DNA of 64,000 nucleotides, from NCBI GenBank assembly GCA_903891095.1, contig CAITDI010000121.1, positions 1 through 64,000 of the forward strand. The letters are read 5' to 3'. Position numbers and translations under genes: made by a program. The notes under the pieces were generated by a model. The model ran no database searches. It saw nothing but the letters and a program-made list of their open reading frames with translations, and was not told the origin of the DNA. Position 1 is the first letter of the stretch; each line of letters begins with the position of its first letter. Source of the stretch: an uncultured bacterium. GTDB taxonomy: Bacteria > Planctomycetota > Phycisphaerae > Phycisphaerales > SM1A02. Shown one piece after another: positions 56,264-64,000 of this stretch.

Positions 56264-58561
56264 TCAACTTGGCTTGGCAGCGGGCGCCGCGATCGGCGCT
56301 GCGACGGGAGCCGCGACGGGTGCAGGCCCCGAGGCTTCGTCGATGAACACCCAGTCGCGATCGCGCAGGCGCTCGCCGGGCTCCTCGGGGCTCGTGATGC
56401 GCCGGTCATTGCCGCGCGCCGCGGGATAGAGGTCGATCCCCGCAAGGTCGAGGAACAGCGCCAGCGACCCGAGCCCGCCCGCATCGAAGTGGTACTCGTT
56501 GTCCGACGCCGAGCCGATCACGACGCCCGCGCCTCGGTACTGGTCGTTGCCCGCGCGATCGATCGCGATGCCGAGCGCCTGCTGCGCCGACGAACCGATC
56601 GACAGACCGTCGACGCGGTAGCTGTCGTCGCCCGAGGCGTCGACGAAGTAGCCGAGCGACTCGTCCCACGCCGCGCCGACATGGGCGGCGGTGCGACCGA
56701 TGTAGGTGTCGTTCCCGCCAAGGTCGATCGCGATGCCCGCCGACTGGTGCGCGGCAGAGCCGATCCCGTAGCGGTCGCTCGACGAGAGGTCGTCGCCCGC
56801 GCCGTCGAAGAGGATCCCGACGCCGACGTAGTAGCCGCAGCCCTGCGAGAACTCGCCCGAGCGCCGCTGGTCGCGGCCCTCGAAGTCGATGTACGCGCCC
56901 ACGCCGCCAGCCGCCGCGAGCCGGAAGCCGAGCCCGAAGCCCATCCCAAAGCCCGCGTGCTCGCCCGCGACGCCGTAGACGCTCGGTCGCGTACCCAGCG
57001 CGGCGATGTCGTCGCCCGCGAGGTCGATCACCGCGCCCACCGCCGAAGGCCCGCCCACGCCGATCGCCATGCCTTCGCCGTCGAACCGATCGCTGCCAGC
57101 GAGGTCGACGATCACCGCCGCGCCTCCCGCCGCCGCGCCCAGGCTCCACGAGCCGCCGATGTAGACGTCCTCGCCCGCGCGATCCACGATCGCGGAGAGA
57201 CCCAGCGCGCAGCCGCCGGTGAGCGCGCCGCCTTCGTAGCGGTCGTTGCCTGCGCGGTCGTCGATCAGACCGATCCCGCCGAGCGCACCGGCCGGGCCGA
57301 GTTCCGCGCCGCCCGTGTGGACGTCGTCGCCCGCGAGGTCGACGACCAGGCGGTTGGCTGCGGCTGACTGCTTCCATGCGTAGCGGTCGTCGCCGCCGAG
57401 GTCGAGCACGGCCGCGACGCGACCGAGGTCGTAGGTGTTCGGGCCCGTTCCGCCGACGATGAGCCAGCCGAGCTCGGGCACCTCGCTCGCCGCGATGATC
57501 GTGCCGGTCACGGCGCCCGCGAGCGCCTCGGGCAGCTCGATCGGCTCCGCCTTGATCACCTCGGGGCTGATCTGGTCGGTGACATCGCAGTGCGCGAGAA
57601 GCGCAGCGGCGTCGACCGCGGCAAACGACGGAATCGCCTTGAGCGCCTTCATCGCCTCGCGGCTGTTGGAGCCGCGCACGAGCAGATCGTCGAGCCGCTC
57701 GACCACGAGCGGACGCAGTCCCGCGAGCTTCGTATCGTCGGCCGCGACCTTCTCGGCAAACTTCGCGCGCGCGCCGTTGAGCAGGAAGTCGAGGTACCAG
57801 ATCGCGGCATCGGGGTGCTCGATGCGGAAGGTCCCTTGCGGCTCGGGCAGCGCGGCGTCGGCGTGACCGGCGAGCGCCGCGACCAGCTTCGCGGCCGCAC
57901 GGAACGGCGACGCGCGGAACGCATCCGCCTCGGGGATCGCCGCGCGCACGAGCGCCTCGGACTTCGCGGGCTCGGCGAACATCGCGCGCAGCAGCGGGGG
58001 CGTTGCGGGATCGCCATGCTGCGCGGGAATCCCGTCGAGCGACGCGATCAGCTTCTCGCCGCGCGCGCGCGCGACGGGCCCGAGCGCGTCGAGCGCGTGG
58101 GGGAGTGCGGCGCAGTCGACGCCGGCCTTCGCAGGCAGTTCCGCGCGCGGCGCGAGCGTGCCCGACTTCCACTGCCCGTGCCACAGGCGCGCGTCTTCGA
58201 CGGCGACGGTGACCTCGTGCTGCGCACCGTTCGATGCCGGCGTGCCGCGCCATCCGCGGGTCGAACCCTCGCGGTAGCCGATGCGCACCTTCGAGCCAGG
58301 TTCACGCGCCGCGATGGCATTCCACAACGCGAGCGTTGCGGGAGCGCCGTCGATCGATGCGATCAGGTCGCCTCGCGCCACCGACGCGCACTGGAGGAAG
58401 TCGCCGTTCAGCGGCCCAGGCAGCACGCGCCACACCATCAGCCCTTCAGGGCGCTCGACGATGTCGACTCCGATGTATCCGTTTGTGTCTGTGCCAGCGG
58501 CAAATCCGCGCCCGACAACCGCGGCGACGACCGCCGCGACGATCGTGCCAGCGAATCTCAT
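56264..58561 (-). CDS. Exported PDZ protein with Asp-rich GDDxY repeats
   Basis: 765 aa. A signal peptide (about 1-22) is followed by a PDZ-like domain (about 25-110; GYIGVDIVERPEGLMVWRVL, ARGDLIASIDGAPA), a helical middle part, and from about 375 to 735 at least 12 repeats of roughly 24-28 residues built on G-x-D-x-Y: GGDDRYAW, GNDRYEGG, GEDVYIGG, GSDRFDGEG, GDDSYRVDG, GNDQYRGAG. The repeats suggest a beta-helix or beta-roll, possibly calcium-binding, similar in spirit to RTX but not matching GGxGxDxUx exactly. The start overlaps the pseudouridine synthase stop as ATGA. Function unknown; it is probably at the cell surface. Confidence 0.75.
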   Translation of the reverse strand: MRFAGTIVAAVVAAVVGRGFAAGTDTNGYIGVDIVERPEGLMVWRVLPGPLNGDFLQCASVARGDLIASIDGAPATLALWNAIAAREPGSKVRIGYREGSTRGWRGTPASNGAQHEVTVAVEDARLWHGQWKSGTLAPRAELPAKAGVDCAALPHALDALGPVARARGEKLIASLDGIPAQHGDPATPPLLRAMFAEPAKSEALVRAAIPEADAFRASPFRAAAKLVAALAGHADAALPEPQGTFRIEHPDAAIWYLDFLLNGARAKFAEKVAADDTKLAGLRPLVVERLDDLLVRGSNSREAMKALKAIPSFAAVDAAALLAHCDVTDQISPEVIKAEPIELPEALAGAVTGTIIAASEVPELGWLIVGGTGPNTYDLGRVAAVLDLGGDDRYAWKQSAAANRLVVDLAGDDVHTGGAELGPAGALGGIGLIDDRAGNDRYEGGALTGGCALGLSAIVDRAGEDVYIGGSWSLGAAAGGAAVIVDLAGSDRFDGEGMAIGVGGPSAVGAVIDLAGDDIAALGTRPSVYGVAGEHAGFGMGFGLGFRLAAAGGVGAYIDFEGRDQRRSGEFSQGCGYYVGVGILFDGAGDDLSSSDRYGIGSAAHQSAGIAIDLGGNDTYIGRTAAHVGAAWDESLGYFVDASGDDSYRVDGLSIGSSAQQALGIAIDRAGNDQYRGAGVVIGSASDNEYHFDAGGLGSLALFLDLAGIDLYPAARGNDRRITSPEEPGERLRDRDWVFIDEASGPAPVAAPVAAPIAAPAAKPS

Positions 58562-60027
58562 CGCGGACCTCGACGAGACGGACCGCGTGAGGCCGGTCCT
58601 GCGCCGCGCGAAGTCGAACCCGCGCCGCGTGAAGTCGAACCCGCACCGCGTGCGGCCGGTCCCGGACTGCGTCCGCTGGTGCTTGATCCGCGTCCGCCCG
58701 CGCCGCGCGAAGTCGGACCCGCGCCGCGCGAAGTCGATCCCGCGCCGCGCGAAGTCGGACCCGCGCCGCGTGAAGTCGATCCCGCGCCGCGTGAAGTCGG
58801 ACCCGCACCGCGTGTGTTCGAGCTCGCACCGCGGGCGTTCGAACTTCCGCCGCGGCCTTCCGACCTCGAGGGCGAGTTGAATCGCGCCGGACGGCCTCCC
58901 GTGCCGGCAGCCTTGGACTTCGCATGCGACTTGGGTGTGAACTTGGGCGTGAACGCCGAACCGCCCGTCGTGCGCGACTCGCCTTCCTGCGCCGCGAATC
59001 TCGACGGTGCCGCGCTCGACGTGCTCGCCGCATCCCGCGCCGCATCCCGCGGCGCATCCTTCGACTTCGACTTCGACTTCGGCTTGGGCTTCAGGGCTTC
59101 CTTCGCCTTCGCAGCTTCCTTGACCAGACGACGCTGCACGCGGTCGTCGGCAAATTGCTTGGTGAACTTGCTCGGGAACTTGACCGCCGAAGCCTCCGGC
59201 GCCGGTGCGCCCGCGGACTCGCCGCGCGATGCGCGACGCAGCATCTCGACCTCGCGGCCCGTGAGCTCGCGCCACTCGCCGACGCCGAGACCCTTCAGTC
59301 GGATCGGGCCGAACGACGTGCGGCGCATCTTCTTCACGGGGAAGCCGAGCGACAGCATCAGCGGCTTGATCTGCATGTTGCGGTGCTCGCAGAGCTGCAT
59401 GTGCACGACCGACTTCTCCGCGTCGGCCGAGATCAGCTTGAACGAGCTGCGCGGCGCTTCGCCAGCGCGCGACGGTGTGAAGATCTGCCGTTCGATCTCG
59501 GCGATCGCGTTGGCGTCGAGCTTGCCGTCGAGCGTGAGGTCGTAGCCCTTGGTGACTTCGTAGCGCGGATGCGTGAGGCGGTTCGCGAAGTCGCCGTCGT
59601 TGGTCAGCAGCAGCAGGCCCGAGCTGTCGAGGTCGAGGCGGCCGACGCAGTAGAGACGCGCCTGCGACGCATGGTTCACGAGGTCGATCGCGCGCGGGCG
59701 GCCCTCGGGATCGCTGTTCGTGCACACGGTTCCGCGCGGCTTGAACAGGATGATGTAGACGTGCTTCTCCGGCGCGCGCAGCGGACGGCCGTAGACCTCG
59801 ATGCGGTCGCTCGCGGGATCGACCCACGCGGGCAGCGTGTCGATCGTCTTGCCGTTGACGGTCACGGCGCCCTCGATGATCAGCGCCTCGCACTCGCGCC
59901 GCGCGGCGACGCCGGCGTCGGCGAGGACCTTCTGCAGGCGCTCGCCGCGCTCCTTCTGGCGGTATTGCGCCAGCGAGGGGTGAACGTCCTGACCTGACTG
60001 CTTGCGTGGCTTCCGAGAACTGCTCAT
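58558..60027 (-). CDS. RsuA/RluB-type rRNA pseudouridine synthase with RG-rich tail
   Basis: 489 aa from ATG 60027. An S4 RNA-binding domain (about 28-85) and the pseudouridine synthase core with catalytic D132 in GRLDLDSSGLLLLTNDG are complete; the family converts a specific uridine in 16S or 23S rRNA. The core ends near 265. The remaining 225 residues are low complexity: Lys/Ala-rich, then SRGAG-type repeats (GPTSRGAGSTSRGA units), reminiscent of RGG-box RNA-binding tails. RsuA/RluB enzymes are usually 230-300 aa. The next gene overlaps by 4 nt. Confidence 0.9.
   Translation of the reverse strand: MSSSRKPRKQSGQDVHPSLAQYRQKERGERLQKVLADAGVAARRECEALIIEGAVTVNGKTIDTLPAWVDPASDRIEVYGRPLRAPEKHVYIILFKPRGTVCTNSDPEGRPRAIDLVNHASQARLYCVGRLDLDSSGLLLLTNDGDFANRLTHPRYEVTKGYDLTLDGKLDANAIAEIERQIFTPSRAGEAPRSSFKLISADAEKSVVHMQLCEHRNMQIKPLMLSLGFPVKKMRRTSFGPIRLKGLGVGEWRELTGREVEMLRRASRGESAGAPAPEASAVKFPSKFTKQFADDRVQRRLVKEAAKAKEALKPKPKSKSKSKDAPRDAARDAASTSSAAPSRFAAQEGESRTTGGSAFTPKFTPKSHAKSKAAGTGGRPARFNSPSRSEGRGGSSNARGASSNTRGAGPTSRGAGSTSRGAGPTSRGAGSTSRGAGPTSRGAGGRGSSTSGRSPGPAARGAGSTSRGAGSTSRGAGPASRGPSRRGPR
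58570..58860. repeat. 21-bp coding repeat array in the pseudouridine synthase tail
   Basis: About a dozen near-identical 21-bp units (plus-strand core CGCGCCGCGYGAAGTCGGAC) encode the SRGAG(P/S)T heptads at the C-terminus of the RsuA/RluB-like protein. Unit number is likely to vary among strains by slippage without shifting the frame. Confidence 0.75.
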
Positions 60028-60081
60028 CGGGCCAGTGTACGCGCAGGCGATTCCGCAGCGGCTTCCCGCTAGACTGCGGTC

Positions 60082-60327
60082 ATGCCGATTTACGAGTACG
60101 AAGCGATCGAGGACGGAGAAGTCATCGAGATGATGCGTTCCATGAAGGACGCCGACGCGCCGCTGGCGGATCCCGCGGGCAAGGGCCGGACCTTCCGGCG
60201 CAAGATGTCGGTGTTCGGCGTGAGCGGTGCGGCTGCGGCCGGCGCTGCCAGCGCGCCCGCGCCGTCTGGTCACGTGCATTCGTCCGGCTGCGGCTGCGGA
60301 CGCCCGATGGGAAGCTGCGGACTCTAA
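60082..60327 (+). CDS. FmdB-like small zinc-ribbon-family protein
   Basis: 81 aa. It opens MPIYEYEAIEDGEVIE like FmdB-family putative regulatory proteins, but the N-terminal CxxC pair that normally follows MPIYEY is missing. Cysteines occur only at the end (SSGCGCGRPMGSCGL), after an Ala/Pro-rich linker with HVH. It may bind metal through that tail. The stop TAA shares its last base with the ATG of the next gene, so the two are coupled. Confidence 0.7.
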   Translation: MPIYEYEAIEDGEVIEMMRSMKDADAPLADPAGKGRTFRRKMSVFGVSGAAAAGAASAPAPSGHVHSSGCGCGRPMGSCGL

Positions 60328-61151
60328 TGGCACAACCCAACAATCGAATTTCCGCCGCGCCGCGGCCTGTGATCCTGCATGGCGTCGATTTCAGCGGCGC
60401 CGATGGCGGCGGAGCGGCCAAGATCCGCATCGCCGAGCGCGAACTTTCGCCGCGCAGCGCGGTGCATGTCCGCGGGCGCGTCGACCGCAACCTGCTGCGC
60501 CGCGCGATCGTCGAGTCGGCGAGCGACGGCCGCGAGCACCTCTGGCGCATCGACGCGCCGTTCGGTCTTCCGCTCGAGTGCTTTGCGGCTGAGCGGCCTG
60601 AGGGTTTCAGCGATGGCCCCGTCACCTGGCGCGCCGTCGCCGAGTGGATGGCCGGCTTCGGCAGCCCGCGCGAATGGCGCGGCGCCATGCGCGAACTCTC
60701 GCGCCGCGAGCCAAAGCGCGCGTGCGACCGCGAGTTCCGCACGCCGCTCGCACCCATGAACCTGCGCGTGTTCAAGCAGACCTTCACGGTCATCACCGAG
60801 GTGCTGCTGCCGCTGGTCGAGGAAGGCATCGCCATCCCGCCCGTATGCATGCCGGCCGCTGGCTCGCGCGTGCGCGTGTGCGAAGGCTGCCCCGCGAGCG
60901 TGCTGCATCGCCGCGGCTGGCCGGCGAAGGGCTACAAGGGCAACGGCGAGCCACCGCGCGTGGTGCGCGAGGAAATCATCCGCCTGCTCCGCAAGGACGG
61001 GCTCGAGATCCCGTCGCAGGTCGCCGTCGAGGCGATCCACGACGAGGAAGGCGACCTCCTCGACGCGATGATCCTCGTGACCGAGCCGCTCGGCGTCGAG
61101 ATCCCCGCCGAACTCGCCGCGACCGCCGCCGTCGAGGCGTGGGTCTACTGA
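60327..61151 (+). CDS. DUF429-family predicted RNase H-like protein
   Basis: 274 aa. The start VILHGVDFSGADGG and a second acidic strand WRIDAPFGLPLE match the DUF429 family, predicted to have an RNase H-like fold with Asp residues in the first strands. A Cys pair (VRVCEGCPASVLHRRGWPAK, beginning near residue 187) is also seen. Biochemical role unknown. It lies between the FmdB-like gene (1-nt overlap) and queE (15 nt), likely one operon. Confidence 0.75.
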   Translation: MAQPNNRISAAPRPVILHGVDFSGADGGGAAKIRIAERELSPRSAVHVRGRVDRNLLRRAIVESASDGREHLWRIDAPFGLPLECFAAERPEGFSDGPVTWRAVAEWMAGFGSPREWRGAMRELSRREPKRACDREFRTPLAPMNLRVFKQTFTVITEVLLPLVEEGIAIPPVCMPAAGSRVRVCEGCPASVLHRRGWPAKGYKGNGEPPRVVREEIIRLLRKDGLEIPSQVAVEAIHDEEGDLLDAMILVTEPLGVEIPAELAATAAVEAWVY

Positions 61152-61166
61152 CCGCGGACTGATCGC

Positions 61167-61889
61167 ATGGCCGACGCCGTCGAGAACATCGCCAGCACGG
61201 AACTCCTCGCGCAAACGCTGCGGATCAACGAGACCTTCTTCTCGATCCAGGGCGAGTCGACGTGGGCGGGCTGCCCGTGCTTCTTCGTGCGCCTGACGGG
61301 CTGTCCGTTGCGCTGCCACTACTGCGACACCGAGTACGCCTTCCGCGAGGGCGCGCCGCGCACGATCCAGGCGATCCTCGACGAGATCGCCAAGTCGGGC
61401 GCCACGCTGGTCCAGCTCACCGGCGGCGAGCCGCTGGCGCAGAAGCGCGCGTTCGACCTGATCTCGCTGCTCTGCGAGCGCGGGCTCACCGTGCTCATCG
61501 AGACGTCGGGCTCGATCGACATCCGTCCATGCCACCCGCGCGCGATCCGCATCCTGGACATCAAGACGCCTGGCTCCGGCGAGTCGGCGCGCAACCTCTG
61601 GTCGAACCTCGATGACCTCCGTCCGCGCGACGAGATCAAGTTCGTGATCGTCGACCGCGCCGACTACGAGTGGGCGCGCGAGAAGATCCGCGAGCACCGA
61701 CTCGCCGACCGCTGCGCCGCCGTGCTCCTCAGCCCTGCGTTCCCGCAGAAGAAGGGGCTCGAGATCCTCGGCTGCCCAGGCCTCTCGCCGCGCACGCTTG
61801 CCGAGTGGATCCTCGAGGACCGCCTGCCCGTGCGCCAGCAGACCCAGTTGCACAAGCTCATCTGGGATCCGGGCCAGCGCGGCGTCTGA
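61167..61889 (+). CDS. queE: 7-carboxy-7-deazaguanine synthase
   Basis: 240 aa. The radical SAM cluster motif is C46-x3-C50-x2-C53 (TGCPLRCHYCDTEYAF), preceded by FSIQGESTWAG, a hallmark of QueE, and followed by LTGGEPLAQ. The enzyme turns 6-carboxy-tetrahydropterin into 7-carboxy-7-deazaguanine in queuosine biosynthesis. The other que genes are not in this window. It is the last gene of the plus-strand trio and converges on tRNA-Leu. Confidence 0.93.
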   Translation: MADAVENIASTELLAQTLRINETFFSIQGESTWAGCPCFFVRLTGCPLRCHYCDTEYAFREGAPRTIQAILDEIAKSGATLVQLTGGEPLAQKRAFDLISLLCERGLTVLIETSGSIDIRPCHPRAIRILDIKTPGSGESARNLWSNLDDLRPRDEIKFVIVDRADYEWAREKIREHRLADRCAAVLLSPAFPQKKGLEILGCPGLSPRTLAEWILEDRLPVRQQTQLHKLIWDPGQRGV

Positions 61890-61926
61890 GCCGACGCGAT
61901 TCGCAGCCTTCGGAACCATCAACACG

Positions 61927-61964
61927 AAAAACGAAACGGCCGCGATTGCTCGCGGCCGTTTCGT
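61927..61964. terminator. Terminator between queE and tRNA-Leu
   Basis: ACGAAACGGCCGCG (61931-61944) pairs with CGCGGCCGTTTCGT (61951-61964). AAAA before it gives a T tract for the minus-strand tRNA; the stem also ends TTTCGTCT for queE. Confidence 0.75.
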
Positions 61965-61969
61965 CTGAA

Positions 61970-62053
61970 TGCCCAGGAGAGGGCTCGAACCTCCAAGGTT
62001 GTTACACCACCAGCACCTCAAGCTGGCGCGTCTGCCAATTCCGCCACCTGGGC
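61970..62053 (-). tRNA. tRNA-Leu (anticodon GAG)
   Basis: 84 nt. The minus strand begins GCCCAGGTGGCGGAATTGGC; the anticodon stem-loop is CCAGC TTGAGG TGCTGG with GAG in the anticodon; a long variable arm, T loop GGTTCGAGC and acceptor CCTGGGC plus A complete it. Confidence 0.96.
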
Positions 62054-62118
62054 AGGTGGCCTCGATGACGCGTCATCGGGGGACGGAGAGAATACCCAAA
62101 GCCGCCGAGTCGGGCAAG

Positions 62119-62155
62119 GGGCTGAAAGCATGTTGATCGCACATGCTTTCGGCCC
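62119..62155. other. Isolated long hairpin
   Basis: GGGCTGAAAGCATGT (62119-62133) pairs with ACATGCTTTCGGCCC (62141-62155), one G-T wobble. It lies upstream of tRNA-Leu and downstream of the metallopeptidase terminator. No T tract; it could be a small structured RNA or a REP-like element. Confidence 0.45.
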
Positions 62156-62170
62156 AAAGTCGGAGTCTCC

Positions 62171-62205
62171 AAAAACACCGCGGAGGCCCGAGTGGGCCTC
62201 CGCGG
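62171..62205 (-). terminator. Intrinsic terminator of the metallopeptidase gene
   Basis: CCGCGGAGGCCC (62178-62189) pairs with GGGCCTCCGCGG (62194-62205). TTTTT follows on the minus strand (complement of 62171-62175). Confidence 0.8.
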
Positions 62206-62237
62206 CGGATTGAACAGATGACTTGGCGGGACGGGGA

Positions 62238-64000
62238 TCAGCCCCAGTTGCTGAGAAGGATGGCAAGGTCGCTGCCGTCCACACCGCCGTCGCGGTTGAT
62301 GTCGCCCACGCCGATGCCGTTCCAGTTGCTGAGCAGCATCGCGAGGTCCGAGCCATCCACGTGTCCGTCGCCGTTGAGATCGCCCAGGACCGGGACAGCG
62401 CACTGGACGACGCGCATGCGCACCTCGTCGATCGCCGCCTCGATGAGCGAGCCAGTCGCGTCGGTGGCGACGAACTTGACCTTCATCTGGTTGGTCGGCG
62501 AAACGAAGCTCGCGACAGCCAGTTCCTTGAAGATCCAGCCGCCCGCGGTCTCCGCGCCGGTCGGTCCGACCGTCTCGAGCGGAGTCCAGGTCGTGCCGTT
62601 GTTGTTGGAGATGAACACGGTGAACGTGTTGGTGTTGGGCAGGGCGCCTGCGCCGTTCGAGTACCAACGGTAGTAGCTGATGTAGGCGTCGCCACCCGTC
62701 GCGTCCATCGTGGGCGAGATCAGGCTGGTAAAGCCGCCGTCGACATCGGCCGTGCCGGCGGCCGCGCCAACGGCAGCCTGACCCGTGAAGAAGCAGTTCA
62801 CGCCAGGGGCCGCAGTGACGTCGTCCTCAGGCTGGCCGAGGAGTCCGCCGCTGGTGGTGCCGTTCGGGTCGCCGCGCACCCACACGCCGGTGGTTGCGGT
62901 GTCGCCCGTCGTGCCGAGCGACCAACCGAGGTTGGTCTCGACGGTGTCAACGAACGGCGTCGCAACGCTGCTCGCCGAAATCGCGCTGTAGAAGCTGACC
63001 GGAGCAGTCGTCGGGCTCGTGCCGGTCGAACCAGCGGTGGTGCTGGCCGACACGTAGAACTGAACGGTCGATCCGCAGGTCGTGGCCGGAACGGTCGCGA
63101 CGTACTGGTTGGCTGCGGTCTCGGTCATCGGAACGGGGATCCACGCGCCGCTGGTGCCGACGCGGTAGTTGAGCTTGCCAGTGCCCGCGACCGGAGTCTG
63201 GGTCACGCCCGTCACATTGACCGGGAAGGTCGACGTGCCGTTCGGCAGCACCGTGGTCGGCGTGCCGCTCGGGAACGTGAAGTTGAGGAGCTGCAGCGTC
63301 GGACCCGGCAGGTTGTGCGCCGTGAAGCCGCTGTTGATCTGGTTGTAGTGCGGCGTACCGTTGTTGATGTTGCCGTCGTTGTCGTCGAGCGTGAGGAAGT
63401 CGATCGTGATGGAGGCCGTGATCGACGTACCTGCGTGCAGCAGCACCGAACCAGTCGCCAGGCGCGAGAGGATCGACCGGTACGTCGAGGGATCGGACGC
63501 GAGCAAGTTCGCACGCGTGCTCCACACGCAGCCCGAGAGCAGCGTGCCGCAGGCGTGGATTTCAGTGCCCGCCGACGAGCAGCTGCCGGCGATGTAGGTC
63601 ACCGTGTTGTTCGCGTTGCGGATGCCGGTCGTGCAGACCTGGAAGCCGACCGCGAGGTTCGACTCGTCGGTGACGAGCACGCCAATCACGTCGCCGAAGC
63701 CTTCGCCGTATTCACCCTGACCCGAGCCCGCCACGGCAACGATGTGGTGGCCGTACTCGTGGTGGATGACCGGGCCGAACGACGTGTTGTTGCAGCCGCC
63801 GCCCGCGGGGTAGAAGTTGATCGACGAACCGTTGTAGAACGCGTTGCAGGTGCCCGCGACCTGGACGTTGATCGGGAAGTTGAGCTGGCCCGCGATGGTC
63901 GGGAACGCCGGCTGGTAGGCGAGCAGGTAGTCGCGCACGCGGTTGGCCTGCAGGTAGCCGTTGACTTCAGAGCGATCGCTCTCGTCGGTGTTGGCCGCGT
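62238..64000 (-). CDS. Secreted zinc metallopeptidase with dockerin-like tail (5' end outside the window)
   Basis: 587 codons are visible and the frame is open at the window edge, so the N-terminus and the rest of the propeptide lie beyond 64000. The zincin motif HEYGHH with upstream SFGPVIH and downstream EGFGDVIGVL (a Glu/Asp ligand region) is typical of gluzincins such as thermolysin or fungalysin relatives. Beta-sandwich domains follow, including a Ser/Thr/Gly-rich region and a jelly roll (TFTVFISNNNGTTWTPLETV). The end has two calcium loops, GDLNGDGHVDGSDLAMLL and GDINRDGGVDGSDLAILL, closing LSNWG without the Cys seen in other tails here. Confidence 0.85.
   Translation of the reverse strand, partial: AANTDESDRSEVNGYLQANRVRDYLLAYQPAFPTIAGQLNFPINVQVAGTCNAFYNGSSINFYPAGGGCNNTSFGPVIHHEYGHHIVAVAGSGQGEYGEGFGDVIGVLVTDESNLAVGFQVCTTGIRNANNTVTYIAGSCSSAGTEIHACGTLLSGCVWSTRANLLASDPSTYRSILSRLATGSVLLHAGTSITASITIDFLTLDDNDGNINNGTPHYNQINSGFTAHNLPGPTLQLLNFTFPSGTPTTVLPNGTSTFPVNVTGVTQTPVAGTGKLNYRVGTSGAWIPVPMTETAANQYVATVPATTCGSTVQFYVSASTTAGSTGTSPTTAPVSFYSAISASSVATPFVDTVETNLGWSLGTTGDTATTGVWVRGDPNGTTSGGLLGQPEDDVTAAPGVNCFFTGQAAVGAAAGTADVDGGFTSLISPTMDATGGDAYISYYRWYSNGAGALPNTNTFTVFISNNNGTTWTPLETVGPTGAETAGGWIFKELAVASFVSPTNQMKVKFVATDATGSLIEAAIDEVRMRVVQCAVPVLGDLNGDGHVDGSDLAMLLSNWNGIGVGDINRDGGVDGSDLAILLSNWG

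Noticed and set aside
58570-58860. Regular repeats that could suggest a CRISPR array
   Set aside because: Units are contiguous 21-bp in-frame codon repeats with no unique spacers; they encode the RG-rich tail.

Overview
The window is a GC-rich stretch of a bacterial chromosome that looks like a planctomycete of the Phycisphaerae type. I infer this from several secreted proteins that end in a dockerin-like calcium-loop repeat closing on WG or WGxC, from Tat-type leaders, from unusually large multidomain exported enzymes, and from intergenic hairpins followed on the coding strand by short T tracts. I see no phage, insertion sequence, rRNA or CRISPR array. Codon use looks uniform by eye.

Layout. 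1-176: two palindromic REP-like hairpins. 177-6797 (minus): a beta-propeller protein translationally coupled to an M28 peptidase / solute-binding / propeller fusion, then a family-2 glycosyltransferase and a subtilisin-like protease. 7275-30314: the centrepiece, seven paralogous multicopper oxidases (MCO1-4 on plus; MCO5-7 on minus), three SCO-type lipoproteins and two exported diheme MauG / cytochrome-c-peroxidase-like proteins with thrombospondin-3 and dockerin-like modules. 30781-33369: two secreted dockerin-tailed proteins. 33582-40807: FkbM methyltransferase, tRNA-Gly, a small membrane protein, a tricorn-type protease with an ECF sigma factor, a coiled-coil lipoprotein and tRNA-Ser. 40843-47934 (minus): prfB with a +1 recoding site, an ABC ATPase, a glycogen-debranching enzyme and a GH63-type glucosidase, three of the four joined by overlaps of 1-4 nt. 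47998-52499 (plus): an aminotransferase and a beta-carbonic anhydrase fused to a chemoreceptor. 52584-60027 (minus): esterase, nuoB, STAS protein, coiled-coil protein, PDZ / Asp-rich-repeat protein and an RsuA/RluB pseudouridine synthase with an RG-rich tail. 60082-61889 (plus): FmdB-like, DUF429-like, queE. 61970-64000 (minus): tRNA-Leu and the 3' part of a zinc metallopeptidase.

How the genes may work together. The oxidase locus looks like one copper-dependent exported oxidation system. The MCOs carry complete type 1 and type 2/3 copper ligand sets and twin-arginine leaders. The SCO lipoproteins (CxxxC plus a later His) would deliver copper or hold copper-site thiols reduced. The diheme proteins would handle electrons or peroxide. 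The substrate cannot be read from sequence; phenolics or metal ions such as Mn(II) are the usual candidates for these families. Two of the oxidase genes, MCO6 and MCO7, are preceded by a short related leader ORF that overlaps the oxidase start by exactly 8 nt, which suggests translational control.

The two most unusual items are the carbonic anhydrase-chemoreceptor fusion (49515-52499), a plausible periplasmic CO2/bicarbonate receptor, and the leader peptides of MCO6 and MCO7. All functional statements rest on reading translations and motifs; no database search was run.
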